A DNA stretch of 64,000 nt from Subtercola boreus (GTDB lineage Bacteria; Actinomycetota; Actinomycetes; Actinomycetales; Microbacteriaceae). A program made the translations under genes and the position numbers. The notes under the pieces were generated by a model. The model searched no databases and was not told the DNA's origin. It worked only from the letters and a program-made list of their open reading frames with translations. Shown here one piece after another: positions 14,886-23,164 of the stretch. Position 1 is the first letter of the stretch. Each line of letters opens with the position of its first letter. The DNA lies in the NCBI RefSeq assembly GCF_006716115.1, contig NZ_VFOO01000001.1:3782001-3846000 (forward strand), given 5' to 3'.

Positions 14886-16544
14886 TCAGGCCTCCACGGG
14901 AAGGGACGCCAACTGGCGCAGTTCGAATTTCTTGACTTTGCCGGTCGCCGTCGTCGGCAGTTCATCGATGAAGATGATGCGCTCCGGGCATTTCGGAGGC
15001 GCGATGTGCCGCTCGTTCTGCAGATAGGCGGCCAGTTCGCCGATACTCACGCGTTCCTCGCCGGCCGGCACGATGAACGCGCAGACCTTCTCGCCCATCC
15101 GCTCGTCGGGCATCGACACCGCGGCGATGGCCTGGATGCCCGGATGGTAGGCCGCGTTCTCTTCGACCTCCCGCGCCGAGATGTTCAGCCCGCCCCGGAT
15201 GATCAGGTCTTTGATGCGGCCGGTGACGCGGAGGTACCCGCCGTCGACCCGCCCGAGGTCTCCGGAGTGGAAGAAGCCATCGGGCCCGATCGCGGCGTCG
15301 GTCTTCTCGGGGTCGTTCCAGTAGCCGAGAAGCATCCCGGGGCTGCGGAAGGTGATCTCGCCCTCCTGGCCCTCGCCGAGTGCGACCCCCGCCTCGTCCC
15401 GGATTTCGAGGGTGACTCCGGATGCCGGCCGGCCGTCGGAGGTCAGGGCCTTCTCGCCCGGGTCGTCGTGCTGCATCGCGGTCACGATCAGGGCCTCGCT
15501 GTTGCCGTAGACGGGCAGTGCGAGACATCCGGGAAAAAAGGCGTGCCACTCGCGAAGCAGGGCTTCAGGGATCGGCGCCCCGGCGCTCGCCCAGACCCGC
15601 ATGCTCGACACGTCGTGGGTCGGATCGGCTTTGAGCGCCGCCAACGCCATCTGCAGGAAGGGGGTGGCGCTCATGCTGACGGTCGTCTGGTACTCCGCGA
15701 TCCGTCGCAGGCCGTCGTTCGGCTCCCACACGTCGACGAGGTGGATGGCCGCGCCGTACAACAACGGCAGCATGACTCCGGCAGCGAGCCCGGTGGCGTG
15801 CGTGACGGGCGTCGGCATGAACATGATGTCGTCTTCGGTGAGCTGGAAGACGTCGGTCGCGAGGCGCCGCGCTGTGAAGCTCATGGTGGCGAACGTGTGC
15901 TCGCAGCCCTTCGGCCGCGACTCGGTTCCCGAGGTGTAGATGACGGCGTGTGTGTCGTTCGAGGAGGGAAGTGGCCCGAGTTCGGCATCGGTGGGCACGT
16001 GGTCGCCGGCGATGAGGTCGTCGTAGGAGAGGGCCGACCCGGTCGTCTCTCCCCGCACGATGACGACATTCTCGAGGGCGGGAGTGGTGGCGCGGATATC
16101 CTCGATCATCGTCTGGTAGTCGAAGTGCCGGAAGTTCGCCGTGACGATCGACATCTTCGCGCCGGAGTTGTCGATGACGAACTTCACCTCGTCACCCCGG
16201 TAGACCGGCATGGTCGGTACCAGCACCGCGCCGAGCCGGGCGAGCGCGAGGTAGATGACGACGAACTCGTTCCAGTTCGGCAGTTGCACCTGCACGCGGT
16301 CGCCGTGGGAGATGCCGAGCTTCTTCAGCGAGAGCGCCAGGCGGCGGGACTGGTCGTGCAGTTCTCCGCGCGTCAGCGTGCTGTTGCGATCGGTGAGGGC
16401 GATGCGATCGGGCCCGTTCGTCGCCAGCTCATCGAGGTGGGAGGCGAGGCTGCCGGTGTCCCACTGCCCCGTGCGTTCGAAGTCGTCCACCTGCTCGGCC
16501 GTATAGCGGGTGTGCTTCTGAGTCGTGTTGTCTGTTGTCGTCAT
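14886..16544 (-). CDS. AMP-binding acyl-CoA ligase (cyclohexanecarboxylate/aryl-CoA ligase-like)
   Basis: 552 residues. ANL motifs: AVIYTSGTESRPKGCEHT (an unusual P-loop with E-S-R after TSGT), YGNSEALIVTAM in place of the usual xGxTE motif, FFHSGDLGRVDGGYLRVTG, GRIKDLIIRGGLNISA, and the C-terminal ATGKVKKFELR with the catalytic Lys. Overall it resembles cyclohexanecarboxylate- and hydroxybenzoate-type ligases more than long-chain FadD. The start is ATG 16544; the open frame continues upstream but overlaps the next gene. Its promoter region carries an 18-bp palindrome. It is the upstream partner of the ligase at 13191. Confidence 0.85.
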   Translation of the reverse strand: MTTTDNTTQKHTRYTAEQVDDFERTGQWDTGSLASHLDELATNGPDRIALTDRNSTLTRGELHDQSRRLALSLKKLGISHGDRVQVQLPNWNEFVVIYLALARLGAVLVPTMPVYRGDEVKFVIDNSGAKMSIVTANFRHFDYQTMIEDIRATTPALENVVIVRGETTGSALSYDDLIAGDHVPTDAELGPLPSSNDTHAVIYTSGTESRPKGCEHTFATMSFTARRLATDVFQLTEDDIMFMPTPVTHATGLAAGVMLPLLYGAAIHLVDVWEPNDGLRRIAEYQTTVSMSATPFLQMALAALKADPTHDVSSMRVWASAGAPIPEALLREWHAFFPGCLALPVYGNSEALIVTAMQHDDPGEKALTSDGRPASGVTLEIRDEAGVALGEGQEGEITFRSPGMLLGYWNDPEKTDAAIGPDGFFHSGDLGRVDGGYLRVTGRIKDLIIRGGLNISAREVEENAAYHPGIQAIAAVSMPDERMGEKVCAFIVPAGEERVSIGELAAYLQNERHIAPPKCPERIIFIDELPTTATGKVKKFELRQLASLPVEA

Positions 16545-16603
16545 CGACCTGACCTGAGCCTTTCGTGAGGTGACAGCATTGTGCCTCGAGGGAAGAATAG
16601 CGC

Positions 16604-16629
16604 TTTGGTCAAACCATTGCAATGGTTTA
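16604..16629. promoter_or_regulatory. Operator candidate before the ligase pair
   Basis: TTTGGTC (16604-16610) opens TGGTCAAACCA (16606-16616, a 4-3-4 inverted repeat), overlapping a perfect 18-bp palindrome AAACCATTGCAATGGTTT (16611-16628). The first element matches the TnGTnnnACnA form bound by FadR-type GntR regulators. Confidence 0.6.
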
Positions 16630-16635
16630 CCTTTT

Positions 16636-17616
16636 CTACACGATGTCGAGAACGACCTTCCCGATCGCCGTACCGCTCTCGAGGTGGGCGTGGGCTTCGG
16701 ATGCTGCGTCCAGGGGGAAGACGCGATCGACGGGTGGAGGCGCGGCGGCCGTGCGGTCGAGCAGCGACAGGAGCCCCGCGAAGTCCTGCGGGCTACCCAT
16801 CGAGGTGCCGATGATCTCGTGCTGTGCGAAGTAGAAGGGACGCACGGCGATGGTCGCGACATCCGAGCGCGAGGCGCCCAGGGTGACCAATCGGCCGCCG
16901 AGGCGGAGGGCGCGCAAGGACTCGGCCCAGGTGCCGACCGAGTCGAGCACCAGGTCGAACCCCCGGGCATCCGGCGTCAGCTTCCTGGCCTCCTCCGGCC
17001 AGGCCGGGTCGGAGTACAGCACCCCGTCGTCGGCGCCGGCCGAGACCGCCCGGGCGATCTTCTCCTCCGACGACGACGTGACGCTCACGTGCGCGCCGAT
17101 GGCCGCGGCGAGCGAGACGGCCATGGTCGCGACCCCGCCGCCGGCACCCAGCACGAGCAGGTGCTCGCCCGCCTGCAGCCGCCCCCGGCTGAACAGTGCG
17201 CGGAACACGGTGACGCCGACGAGAGGCAGCGCCGCCGCCTCGTGCCAGCTGAGGCCGGGGGGCTTCGGCACCAGGCAGTCCTCCGGAACCGAGACGAACT
17301 CGGCATAGGTGCCGTGCTGGTGGTCGCCGAGGATCTGCCAGTCGGCCGCCGGTGCGTTCTCGCGCCGACCCCAGTGGAGCGACGGCAGGATCATGACCTC
17401 CTCGCCGGTGTCGACGCGGATGCCGGCACCGTCGGCGCCGGGCACGTGGGGGAGCGGCGAGGCGTACTGCCCGCGGCGCACGAGCACGTCGTGCCAGTTC
17501 AGCGCGGCGCACGTCAGGCGAACATCCACCCACCCCGGCTGCGGCAGCGGACGTGCCACCTCGCGCAGCTGCAGAACCTCGGGGCCGCCGAACTCGGTCA
17601 GCACCGCAGCGCGCAT
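16636..17616 (-). CDS. Zinc-binding-dehydrogenase-family (quinone-oxidoreductase-like) MDR protein
   Basis: 326 residues of the medium-chain dehydrogenase/reductase superfamily: MRAAVLTEFGGPEVLQLREV start, CAALNWHDVLVRRGQY, VPGADGAGIRV, an NADP-binding VLGAGGGVATMAV loop and a C-terminal GKVVLDIV. The catalytic zinc ligands are not in place (ALNWHD instead of C-H-T-D), so it is of the non-zinc quinone-reductase/enoyl-reductase kind; enoyl-CoA reductase activity is possible. The start ATG 17616 lies eight bases downstream of the SDR stop, so the two form one unit. Confidence 0.8.
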   Translation of the reverse strand: MRAAVLTEFGGPEVLQLREVARPLPQPGWVDVRLTCAALNWHDVLVRRGQYASPLPHVPGADGAGIRVDTGEEVMILPSLHWGRRENAPAADWQILGDHQHGTYAEFVSVPEDCLVPKPPGLSWHEAAALPLVGVTVFRALFSRGRLQAGEHLLVLGAGGGVATMAVSLAAAIGAHVSVTSSSEEKIARAVSAGADDGVLYSDPAWPEEARKLTPDARGFDLVLDSVGTWAESLRALRLGGRLVTLGASRSDVATIAVRPFYFAQHEIIGTSMGSPQDFAGLLSLLDRTAAAPPPVDRVFPLDAASEAHAHLESGTAIGKVVLDIV

Positions 17617-17624
17617 GGTCCCGG

Positions 17625-18530
17625 TCACACGCTGCGCTGCCCTTTGCTGGCTTCGGATGCGGCGGTGCTGGCCGCTTTCACATCGGCCCAGTCCTGGTCG
17701 GAGAGCGAGGTGAGACCCGCGAATGTGGCGGGTCCCGCGAGGCGCTGGCCGCCATCCATCGCGATGGTCTCGCCGGTGAGGTAGTCGCAGGCGTCGGAGA
17801 GCAGGAAGATCGTGAGCGCCGCGAGTTCCTCGATCGTGCCGACCCTCTTCATCGGCACGTCGTCGGGCTGGGTCGCGCCGATCGCGCTCGAACCGGTGGG
17901 GCTCAGCATCTCCCAGGCGTAGTCGGTGGGGATCGGGCCGGGGGCGAGCGCGTTCAGCCGGATGCCGTAGCGCGCCCATTCGACGGCGAGCGACATCGTC
18001 ATGGCGTGCACAGCGGCCTTCGCCATGGCGGAGGGCACGACGAACGCCGATCCGGTCCACACCCAGGTGGTGAGCGTCGAGAGCACGGAGCCCGGGAGTC
18101 CCTCGGCGATCCAGCGCTTGCCTGCGGCGTGGGTGGTGTTGAACGATCCGTTCATCACGGTGGAGCTGACCGCCTCGAAGGCGCGGGCGCTGAGGCTCGC
18201 GGTCGGGGCGATGAAGTTGCCGGCCGCGTTGTTGATCACGCTGGTGAGCGGACCGTGCTCCGACCAGATGGAGCTCATCGCCTCGTCGACGAGCTCGGCC
18301 TTCCGAACATCCACCGCCTGGCAGAAGACGAGGCCGTCCCGGCCTCCGGATGCCTCGGCGGCCGACTCCTCGAGCACAGCCAGCCGGCGCCCCCAGAGGT
18401 GCACCTCGGCACCGTGATCGACGAGGTGGCGGGCGACGCCCCGGCCGAGCCCCGTGCCGCCTCCGGTGATCAGGATGCGCTTGCCCGCGAGAACGTCGGG
18501 GGCGAAGATGGATTTTCGTGCAGGGCTCAT
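17625..18530 (-). CDS. SDR of the 2,4-dienoyl-CoA reductase type
   Basis: 301 residues. It has the SDR cofactor loop ILITGGGTGLGRGVARHLVD and the signature INNAAGNFIAPT, which is characteristic of 2,4-dienoyl-CoA reductases. The usual Tyr-x-x-x-Lys is replaced by PSAMAKAAVHAMT, so the canonical Tyr is absent while the Lys is kept, as in mammalian DECR. The N-terminal FAPDVLAGKR is also typical. DECR enzymes reduce conjugated dienoyl-CoA with NADPH. In this island a cyclic dienoyl-CoA produced by the reductase-like enzyme is a plausible substrate. The start ATG 18530 skips 14 upstream codons that lack a ribosome site. Confidence 0.85.
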   Translation of the reverse strand: MSPARKSIFAPDVLAGKRILITGGGTGLGRGVARHLVDHGAEVHLWGRRLAVLEESAAEASGGRDGLVFCQAVDVRKAELVDEAMSSIWSEHGPLTSVINNAAGNFIAPTASLSARAFEAVSSTVMNGSFNTTHAAGKRWIAEGLPGSVLSTLTTWVWTGSAFVVPSAMAKAAVHAMTMSLAVEWARYGIRLNALAPGPIPTDYAWEMLSPTGSSAIGATQPDDVPMKRVGTIEELAALTIFLLSDACDYLTGETIAMDGGQRLAGPATFAGLTSLSDQDWADVKAASTAASEASKGQRSV

Positions 18531-18555
18531 TCGTGGCACACCTTCGGGCTCAAGT

Positions 18556-18566
18556 TGGACATACCA
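18556..18566. promoter_or_regulatory. Operator candidate before the SDR/MDR unit
   Basis: TGGACATACCA (minus strand TGGTATGTCCA), one mismatch from TGGTATGACCA at 31644-31654. It lies 26 bases upstream of the SDR start and between divergent genes. Confidence 0.5.
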
Positions 18567-18624
18567 TATCAAAGGACCGACCTTTTAGGCCAGCGTTCTG
18601 GCTCCGGCCCGGCACAATGGAGGT

Positions 18625-19281
18625 ATGCAGCCGTCTGACCTCATGCCCCAGCCCCACGATGATCTCGAACGCCGGCGGGCTGCCGCGCTCGACCTGGCTG
18701 AGGCGCTGAGGCAGGCGAACAGTGCCGCGGTGAGCACGGAGGCGACCGTCGAACAGCTCGAGAGGGCCGCCCTCATCGTGCGGGACGCCACGGCGGCCCT
18801 CGGGCAGTCGGTCCGGCCCCTCACGCGGGTCTCCGAGTTCGACGGGTTCCCCAGCAGCTCCCGGTTCTTCAGCCCGGTCAGCGGACCCGGCAGCCCGCTC
18901 TCGCCGCCTCTCTCCATTCGGGCGACGGCCGAGGGCGTCGAAGCGAACCGGTCGTTCGACCGGCGTTTCGAGGGCCCGCCCGGCCTCCTGCACGGCGGGA
19001 TCTCTGCCCTCCTCTTCGACGAACTGATGGGGGTGGCCGTTCTGCAGGCGGGCCACTGGGCCATGACCGGCCAGCTCTCGCTCGACTACCGCCGCGCGCT
19101 GCCCCTCGACACCGACCTCACGATGACCGTCGCGGTGACCTCTGTCGAGGGTCGCAAGATCCGGGTCGGCGGAAGCATCGTCGTCTCCTCCGAACCCGAC
19201 ACGGTCTTCGTCACGGCGACCGCGCTCTTCATCAAGCCGCGGGAGTCGACGCTCGAGAGGTATTTTGGTCAAATGGTTTAA
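18625..19281 (+). CDS. PaaI-type hotdog-fold thioesterase
   Basis: 218 residues with a C-terminal hotdog domain: FEGPPGLLHGGISALLFDELMG (the HGG(I/A)xxxxxDE motif of PaaI/ACOT13-like thioesterases, central to catalysis), AMTGQLSLDYRRALPL, VTSVEGRKIRVGGSI and FVTATALFIKP. The helical N-terminal part is longer than in small PaaI proteins. PaaI-like enzymes hydrolyse dead-end acyl-CoAs and recycle CoA. GGAGG sits only one base before ATG 18625, while CACAAT (18613-18618) has the spacing of a -10 box for a leaderless transcript beginning at this ATG; ATG 18643 is an alternative start. Confidence 0.8.
   Translation: MQPSDLMPQPHDDLERRRAAALDLAEALRQANSAAVSTEATVEQLERAALIVRDATAALGQSVRPLTRVSEFDGFPSSSRFFSPVSGPGSPLSPPLSIRATAEGVEANRSFDRRFEGPPGLLHGGISALLFDELMGVAVLQAGHWAMTGQLSLDYRRALPLDTDLTMTVAVTSVEGRKIRVGGSIVVSSEPDTVFVTATALFIKPRESTLERYFGQMV
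19264..19280. promoter_or_regulatory. Operator candidate before the aldehyde/alcohol dehydrogenase genes
   Basis: TTTGGTCA (19264-19271) followed directly by AATGGTTTA (19272-19280). Both words also occur in the site at 16604-16629. It overlaps the last codons of the thioesterase gene and lies about 90 bases before the aldehyde dehydrogenase start. Confidence 0.5.
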
Positions 19282-19369
19282 TGGCCCTTCCATTTACGCG
19301 GGTTCGGGAGTTACCCTCATCGTGACCACTCGGGCAACGATGCCCAGGGTGGAGAACTGGAGACCGACA

Positions 19370-20848
19370 ATGTCGTTTGAAACTCCCACCATCGAGTTGC
19401 TCGAACCCCGGCATGTGCCGAAAGACGAACTCGAACGAATCCTGGATCTGCAGCGCGCCGCCTTCCTCGCCGAGGGATTCGTCTCCGCCGCCGTGCGCCG
19501 CGACCGGGTCAGCCGGGTCGCGCTCACCATCCTCGACAACATCGACGCGATCTCGGACGCGGTGAGCCTCGACTACGGCTACCGGCCTGCGCAGCTCACC
19601 AAGGCCTTCGAGGCGACCTCCTGGCTGCCCGATGTGTTCGCGAACTTCGCGAAGCTCGACGACTGGATGAAGGACACCGAGGTTCCGGGCGGCTTCATCC
19701 AGCAGAAGCCGAAGGGCGTCGTCGGCGTCATCGGGGCCTGGAACTTTCCGATCATCCTCTCGTTCGAACCGGCCATGGCGGCGCTCCTCGCCGGCAACCG
19801 GGTGATGCTGAACTTCTCGGAGTTCCACGTGCGCACGGGCCAGCTGCTCGCAAAGCTCTTCGCCGAGAAGATCGACGAATCGGAGTTCGCCATCGTCACC
19901 GGGGATCTCGCCACGGCCCGATCCTTTGCCGAACTGCGCTTCGACCACCTGATGTTCACGGGTTCGCCCGGCGTCGGCAGCCTCGTGGCGCAGGCGGCCG
20001 CGAAGAACCTGGTTCCGGTCACCCTCGAGCTCGGCGGCAAGAACCCCGTCGTGATCTCGCACAGTGCCGACCTCGAGCTCGCCGCGCACCGCATCGCGGG
20101 CACGCGAGCGCTGAACAGCGGACAGATCTGCCTCTGCCCCGACTACGTGTTCGTACCGCGTGACCAGAAAGACGAACTCGTCGAGGGACTCCGCAAGGAG
20201 TTCGCGGCCCTCTATCCCGACTTCCTCGAGAACCCGGGCGTGGTCGCCATCGTGAACGACCGCAACTACGACCGTGTCGTCGGGCTCATCGACGACGCCG
20301 TCGACAAGGGTGCGACGAAGATCGTCGTGGCGCCGGAGAGCGAGCTCGGTTCGCTGCCGAACCGCGAATCCCGTCGCATCGCCCCGACCATCCTGCTCGA
20401 CGTGCCCGATGAAGCGCGCATCTCGGGTGAGGAGATCTTCGGTCCGGTGCTGCCGGTGTACGTCTACGACGACATCGCCGAGGTCTCGCAGTATGTCGCT
20501 TCGCGCCCGACTCCGCTCGGCGCGTACTGGTACGGCGAAGACGACGACGAGTTCCGCGGCTTCCTGAACACCACGTCAAGCGGCGGCGTGACGCGCAACG
20601 ACGGCATCACGCACGCTCTGCTGCTGGATGCGCCGTTCGGTGGGGCGGGCAACTCGGGCTCGGGTTCGTACCACAGCAAAGACGGCTTCGACACGTTCAC
20701 CCACCGTCGCACGGTCTCGAACGTGACGGCCGAACGCGGTGTCTCCGACGGCCTCATCGGGCGTGCGCTCGACGACGAGCAGTTCAAGGGGATGATCGAC
20801 CAGGTCATCTCCGATTCGGCCGACGCCTTCCGATCGAACCTTCTCTGA
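19370..20848 (+). CDS. Aldehyde dehydrogenase, coniferyl-aldehyde dehydrogenase type
   Basis: 492 residues, NAD(P)-dependent oxidation of an aldehyde to the acid. Visible: PKGVVGVIGAWNFPI (cofactor and oxyanion Asn), LMFTGSPGVGSLV, the general base in TLELGGKNPV (E220) and the nucleophile in NSGQICLCPDYVFVP (C254). The CPDYVFVP context, with Pro-Asp-Tyr after the catalytic Cys, is typical of coniferyl-aldehyde dehydrogenases (CalB), which accept aromatic and medium-chain aldehydes. GGAG lies eight bases before ATG 19370. Followed 26 bases later by an aryl-alcohol dehydrogenase, giving a consecutive alcohol-to-acid pair. Confidence 0.9.
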   Translation: MSFETPTIELLEPRHVPKDELERILDLQRAAFLAEGFVSAAVRRDRVSRVALTILDNIDAISDAVSLDYGYRPAQLTKAFEATSWLPDVFANFAKLDDWMKDTEVPGGFIQQKPKGVVGVIGAWNFPIILSFEPAMAALLAGNRVMLNFSEFHVRTGQLLAKLFAEKIDESEFAIVTGDLATARSFAELRFDHLMFTGSPGVGSLVAQAAAKNLVPVTLELGGKNPVVISHSADLELAAHRIAGTRALNSGQICLCPDYVFVPRDQKDELVEGLRKEFAALYPDFLENPGVVAIVNDRNYDRVVGLIDDAVDKGATKIVVAPESELGSLPNRESRRIAPTILLDVPDEARISGEEIFGPVLPVYVYDDIAEVSQYVASRPTPLGAYWYGEDDDEFRGFLNTTSSGGVTRNDGITHALLLDAPFGGAGNSGSGSYHSKDGFDTFTHRRTVSNVTAERGVSDGLIGRALDDEQFKGMIDQVISDSADAFRSNLL

Positions 20849-20874
20849 ACGCGACGGGGAAAAGGAAGAACATC

Positions 20875-21975
20875 ATGGAGACAACTGCAGCAGTCGTCCG
20901 CGCCGTCGACGGCGACCTCGAGTTCGAGACGGTGACGCTCGACGGTCCCCGCGCCGACGAGATCCTCGTCGAGCTCGTGGCCGTCGGGGTGTGCCACACC
21001 GACCTCGCCACCATCGCCGGTGCTCTGCCGTTCCCGATGCCCGGAATCCTCGGGCATGAGGGCAGCGGCATCGTGCGGGAGGTCGGTTCAGCCGTGACCA
21101 AGGTGAAGCCGGGCGACCGGGTGGCCGTGAGTTTCGCGAGCTGCGGTGAGTGCGCGGCGTGCCTCGCCGGAGAGCCCGCGTACTGCCACAGCTTCATGGC
21201 ACTGAACTACGCGGGTATGCGGCCCGATGGATCGTCGGTCGCGTCGGACGCAGACGGGACGGTCGGAAGCAGCTTCTTCGGCCAGTCGACGTTCGCGCGG
21301 CACGCCATCACGAAGGAGCGGAACGTCGTTCTCGTGCCGGAGGAGTTCCCGCTCGAACTGGCGGGGCCGCTCGGCTGCGGCATCCAGACCGGGGCCGGAG
21401 CCGTCATGCGGAGCTTCGCGGCGCCCGCGGGTTCGTCGATCGTCGTGCTGGGCGGCGGGTCTGTCGGGCTCTCCGCTGTGCTGGGTGCGGTCGTGCAGGG
21501 CTGCAGCACGATCATCGTGGTGGAGCCGGTCGAGTCGCGGCGACAGCTTGCGTTGTCGATCGGAGCGACGCACGCGATCGATCCGGCTGCAGGCCCGGTG
21601 GAGGAGCAGGTGCGGGCCATCGAGGCGAATGGCGTCAACTTCGCGTTCGACACCACGGGCATCCCCGCGGTGCTCAGCTCTGCACTGAACGCGCTGGCGC
21701 CGCAGGGCACCCTGGGACTGGTCGCGATCCCGGCTGACCCGACCTCGGTGCTGTCGCTGCCGCTCATCCAGTCGATCATCCTGGGCGTCACGGTGAAGGG
21801 CATCGTCGAGGGCGACAGCGACCCCGACGTGTTCATCCCCGAACTGATGGCGCTGCACCTCGCGGGGAAGTTCCCGTTCGACAAGCTCATCACGAAGATG
21901 CCGTTCGACCAGATCAACGAGGGCATCGAGGCGCAGCACAATGGGTCGGCCATCAAGGTCGTTCTCGTCCACTAG
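20875..21975 (+). CDS. Zinc-dependent aryl-alcohol dehydrogenase
   Basis: 366 residues, class III-like zinc alcohol dehydrogenase similar to benzyl-alcohol dehydrogenases. Catalytic zinc ligands: C40 in GVCHTD, H61-E62 in GHEGSG, and C168 in PLGCGIQTG. Structural zinc cysteines: C90, C93, C96 and C104 in CGECAACLAGEPAYC. The NAD loop is VVLGGGSVGLSAV. Ribosome site AAGGAAG before ATG 20875. It should oxidise an alcohol, probably aromatic or allylic such as benzyl or perillyl type, to the aldehyde used by the neighbouring aldehyde dehydrogenase. Confidence 0.9.
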   Translation: METTAAVVRAVDGDLEFETVTLDGPRADEILVELVAVGVCHTDLATIAGALPFPMPGILGHEGSGIVREVGSAVTKVKPGDRVAVSFASCGECAACLAGEPAYCHSFMALNYAGMRPDGSSVASDADGTVGSSFFGQSTFARHAITKERNVVLVPEEFPLELAGPLGCGIQTGAGAVMRSFAAPAGSSIVVLGGGSVGLSAVLGAVVQGCSTIIVVEPVESRRQLALSIGATHAIDPAAGPVEEQVRAIEANGVNFAFDTTGIPAVLSSALNALAPQGTLGLVAIPADPTSVLSLPLIQSIILGVTVKGIVEGDSDPDVFIPELMALHLAGKFPFDKLITKMPFDQINEGIEAQHNGSAIKVVLVH

Positions 21976-21984
21976 CGGTCTGAG

Positions 21985-22033
21985 GGGACCCCTATCGCTC
22001 CACCTGCCCATTTGGGAGAGCGATAGGGGTCCC
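21985..22033. terminator. Bidirectional terminator hairpin
   Basis: A perfect 16-bp inverted repeat (21985-22000 and 22018-22033; GGGACCCCTATCGCTC) with a 17-base loop between the convergent alcohol dehydrogenase and racemase genes. Confidence 0.8.
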
Positions 22034-22053
22034 TTCGTCTGTTGTGGGGCGCG

Positions 22054-23157
22054 TCAGCCGAGCCAGTCCGTGAGGATGTCTGCCGCGTGCTCGCCGGGGC
22101 GGGGCGGGAGGGTGCGCCGGGCGGCGGGGGTGCGTCCGAGCAGCGGGGCGGGAGCGGGCTGGTGGAGACCGCCCTCCTGCTCGAAGCCTCCGCGCGCAAC
22201 GACCTGCGGGTCGGCGCGCGCCTCCTCGAGCGTCAGCACAGGGGTCAGGCACGCGTTCGTGCCTTCCGCCGCGGCAACCCATTCGTCCCGGGTGCGGAGC
22301 GCCACGATGGCTGCGAACCGCTTCTTCAGGGCGAACCAGCTCTGGCGGTCATCCTGGGCGGGAACTGTGGCCGGATCGACCCCGAGCACCGCGAGCAACT
22401 CCGCGTAGAACGCCGGCTCGAGGGCGCCGACCGAGATCCACTGGCGATCGGCCGTCTCGTAGACCGCGTAGAAGGGGGCGCCGCCGTCGACGAGGTTGTC
22501 TTCGCGATCGGAGCTCCAGCCGCCCGTCTGGCGGTAGCCGTGGAACGCTGTCGCCAGCAGGGTCGCACCGCCGAGGATCGAGGCGTCGATCACCTGCCCG
22601 CTGCCTGACCGTTCGCGCTCCCAGAGGGCGGCCATGATGCCGAATGCCAGGAAGGTGCCGCCCCCGCCGAAGTCGCCGAGGAGGGCGAGCGGGATGGTCG
22701 GGGGTGCACCCTTCGCGCCGATCAGGCTGAGCGTGCCCGATATCGACAGGTAGTTGATGTCGTGCCCCACACGGCCGGCGTACGGTCCCGTCTGGCCCCA
22801 GCCGGTCATCCGGGCGTAGACCAGACGGGGATTGTCGGCCATCAGAACCTCGGGTCCCAGCCCCAGGCGCTCCATGACGCCCGGGCGGTTACCCTCGACC
22901 AGCACGTCGGCCGCGCCAGCCAGCCGCCGGGCCGTCTCGCGGTCTTCGTCGGTCTTCAGGTCGAGCGCGATCGAGCGGCGGTTGCGGTGCAGCAGCTCCT
23001 CCCGCGCGTCTCCGGCCGGGGTGACGGAGGCGAATGCTCCTCGGCGGTCGACGCGTACGACGTCGGCGCCGTGGTCGGCGAGCATCATCACCCCGAACGG
23101 CGCCGGCCCGATCGAACCGAACTCGAGCACTTTCAGGCCGTGCAGGGCCCCGGTCAT
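22054..23157 (-). CDS. Alpha-methylacyl-CoA racemase (CaiB/BaiF family)
   Basis: 367 residues, family III CoA-transferase fold. The racemase branch is indicated by GHDINYLSISGTLSLIG with H132 and LALLGDFGGGGTFL with D162, matching the His/Asp pair I recall for the mycobacterial racemase (H126/D156) with the same 30-residue spacing. It epimerises 2-methyl (2-branched) acyl-CoAs so that both isomers can enter acyl-CoA dehydrogenation. ATG 23157 follows the stop of the gene upstream on this strand by seven bases. Its presence suggests that a branched or ring-substituted acyl-CoA is degraded here. A CoA-transferase role is less likely given these residues. Confidence 0.85.
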   Translation of the reverse strand: MTGALHGLKVLEFGSIGPAPFGVMMLADHGADVVRVDRRGAFASVTPAGDAREELLHRNRRSIALDLKTDEDRETARRLAGAADVLVEGNRPGVMERLGLGPEVLMADNPRLVYARMTGWGQTGPYAGRVGHDINYLSISGTLSLIGAKGAPPTIPLALLGDFGGGGTFLAFGIMAALWERERSGSGQVIDASILGGATLLATAFHGYRQTGGWSSDREDNLVDGGAPFYAVYETADRQWISVGALEPAFYAELLAVLGVDPATVPAQDDRQSWFALKKRFAAIVALRTRDEWVAAAEGTNACLTPVLTLEEARADPQVVARGGFEQEGGLHQPAPAPLLGRTPAARRTLPPRPGEHAADILTDWLG

Positions 23158-23164
23158 CCCGTCA

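Noticed and set aside
14535-16568. Plus-strand open frame of about 677 codons
   Set aside because: Antisense to two well-supported acyl-CoA ligases; composition is Arg/Gly/Asp-rich without motifs.
22054-23157. FldA-like CoA-transferase that would make the 8587-12216 genes a phenyllactyl-CoA dehydratase system
   Set aside because: The His132/Asp162 pattern (GHDINY...GDFGGG) identifies an alpha-methylacyl-CoA racemase. A dehydratase function for the 8587 system remains possible on other grounds.
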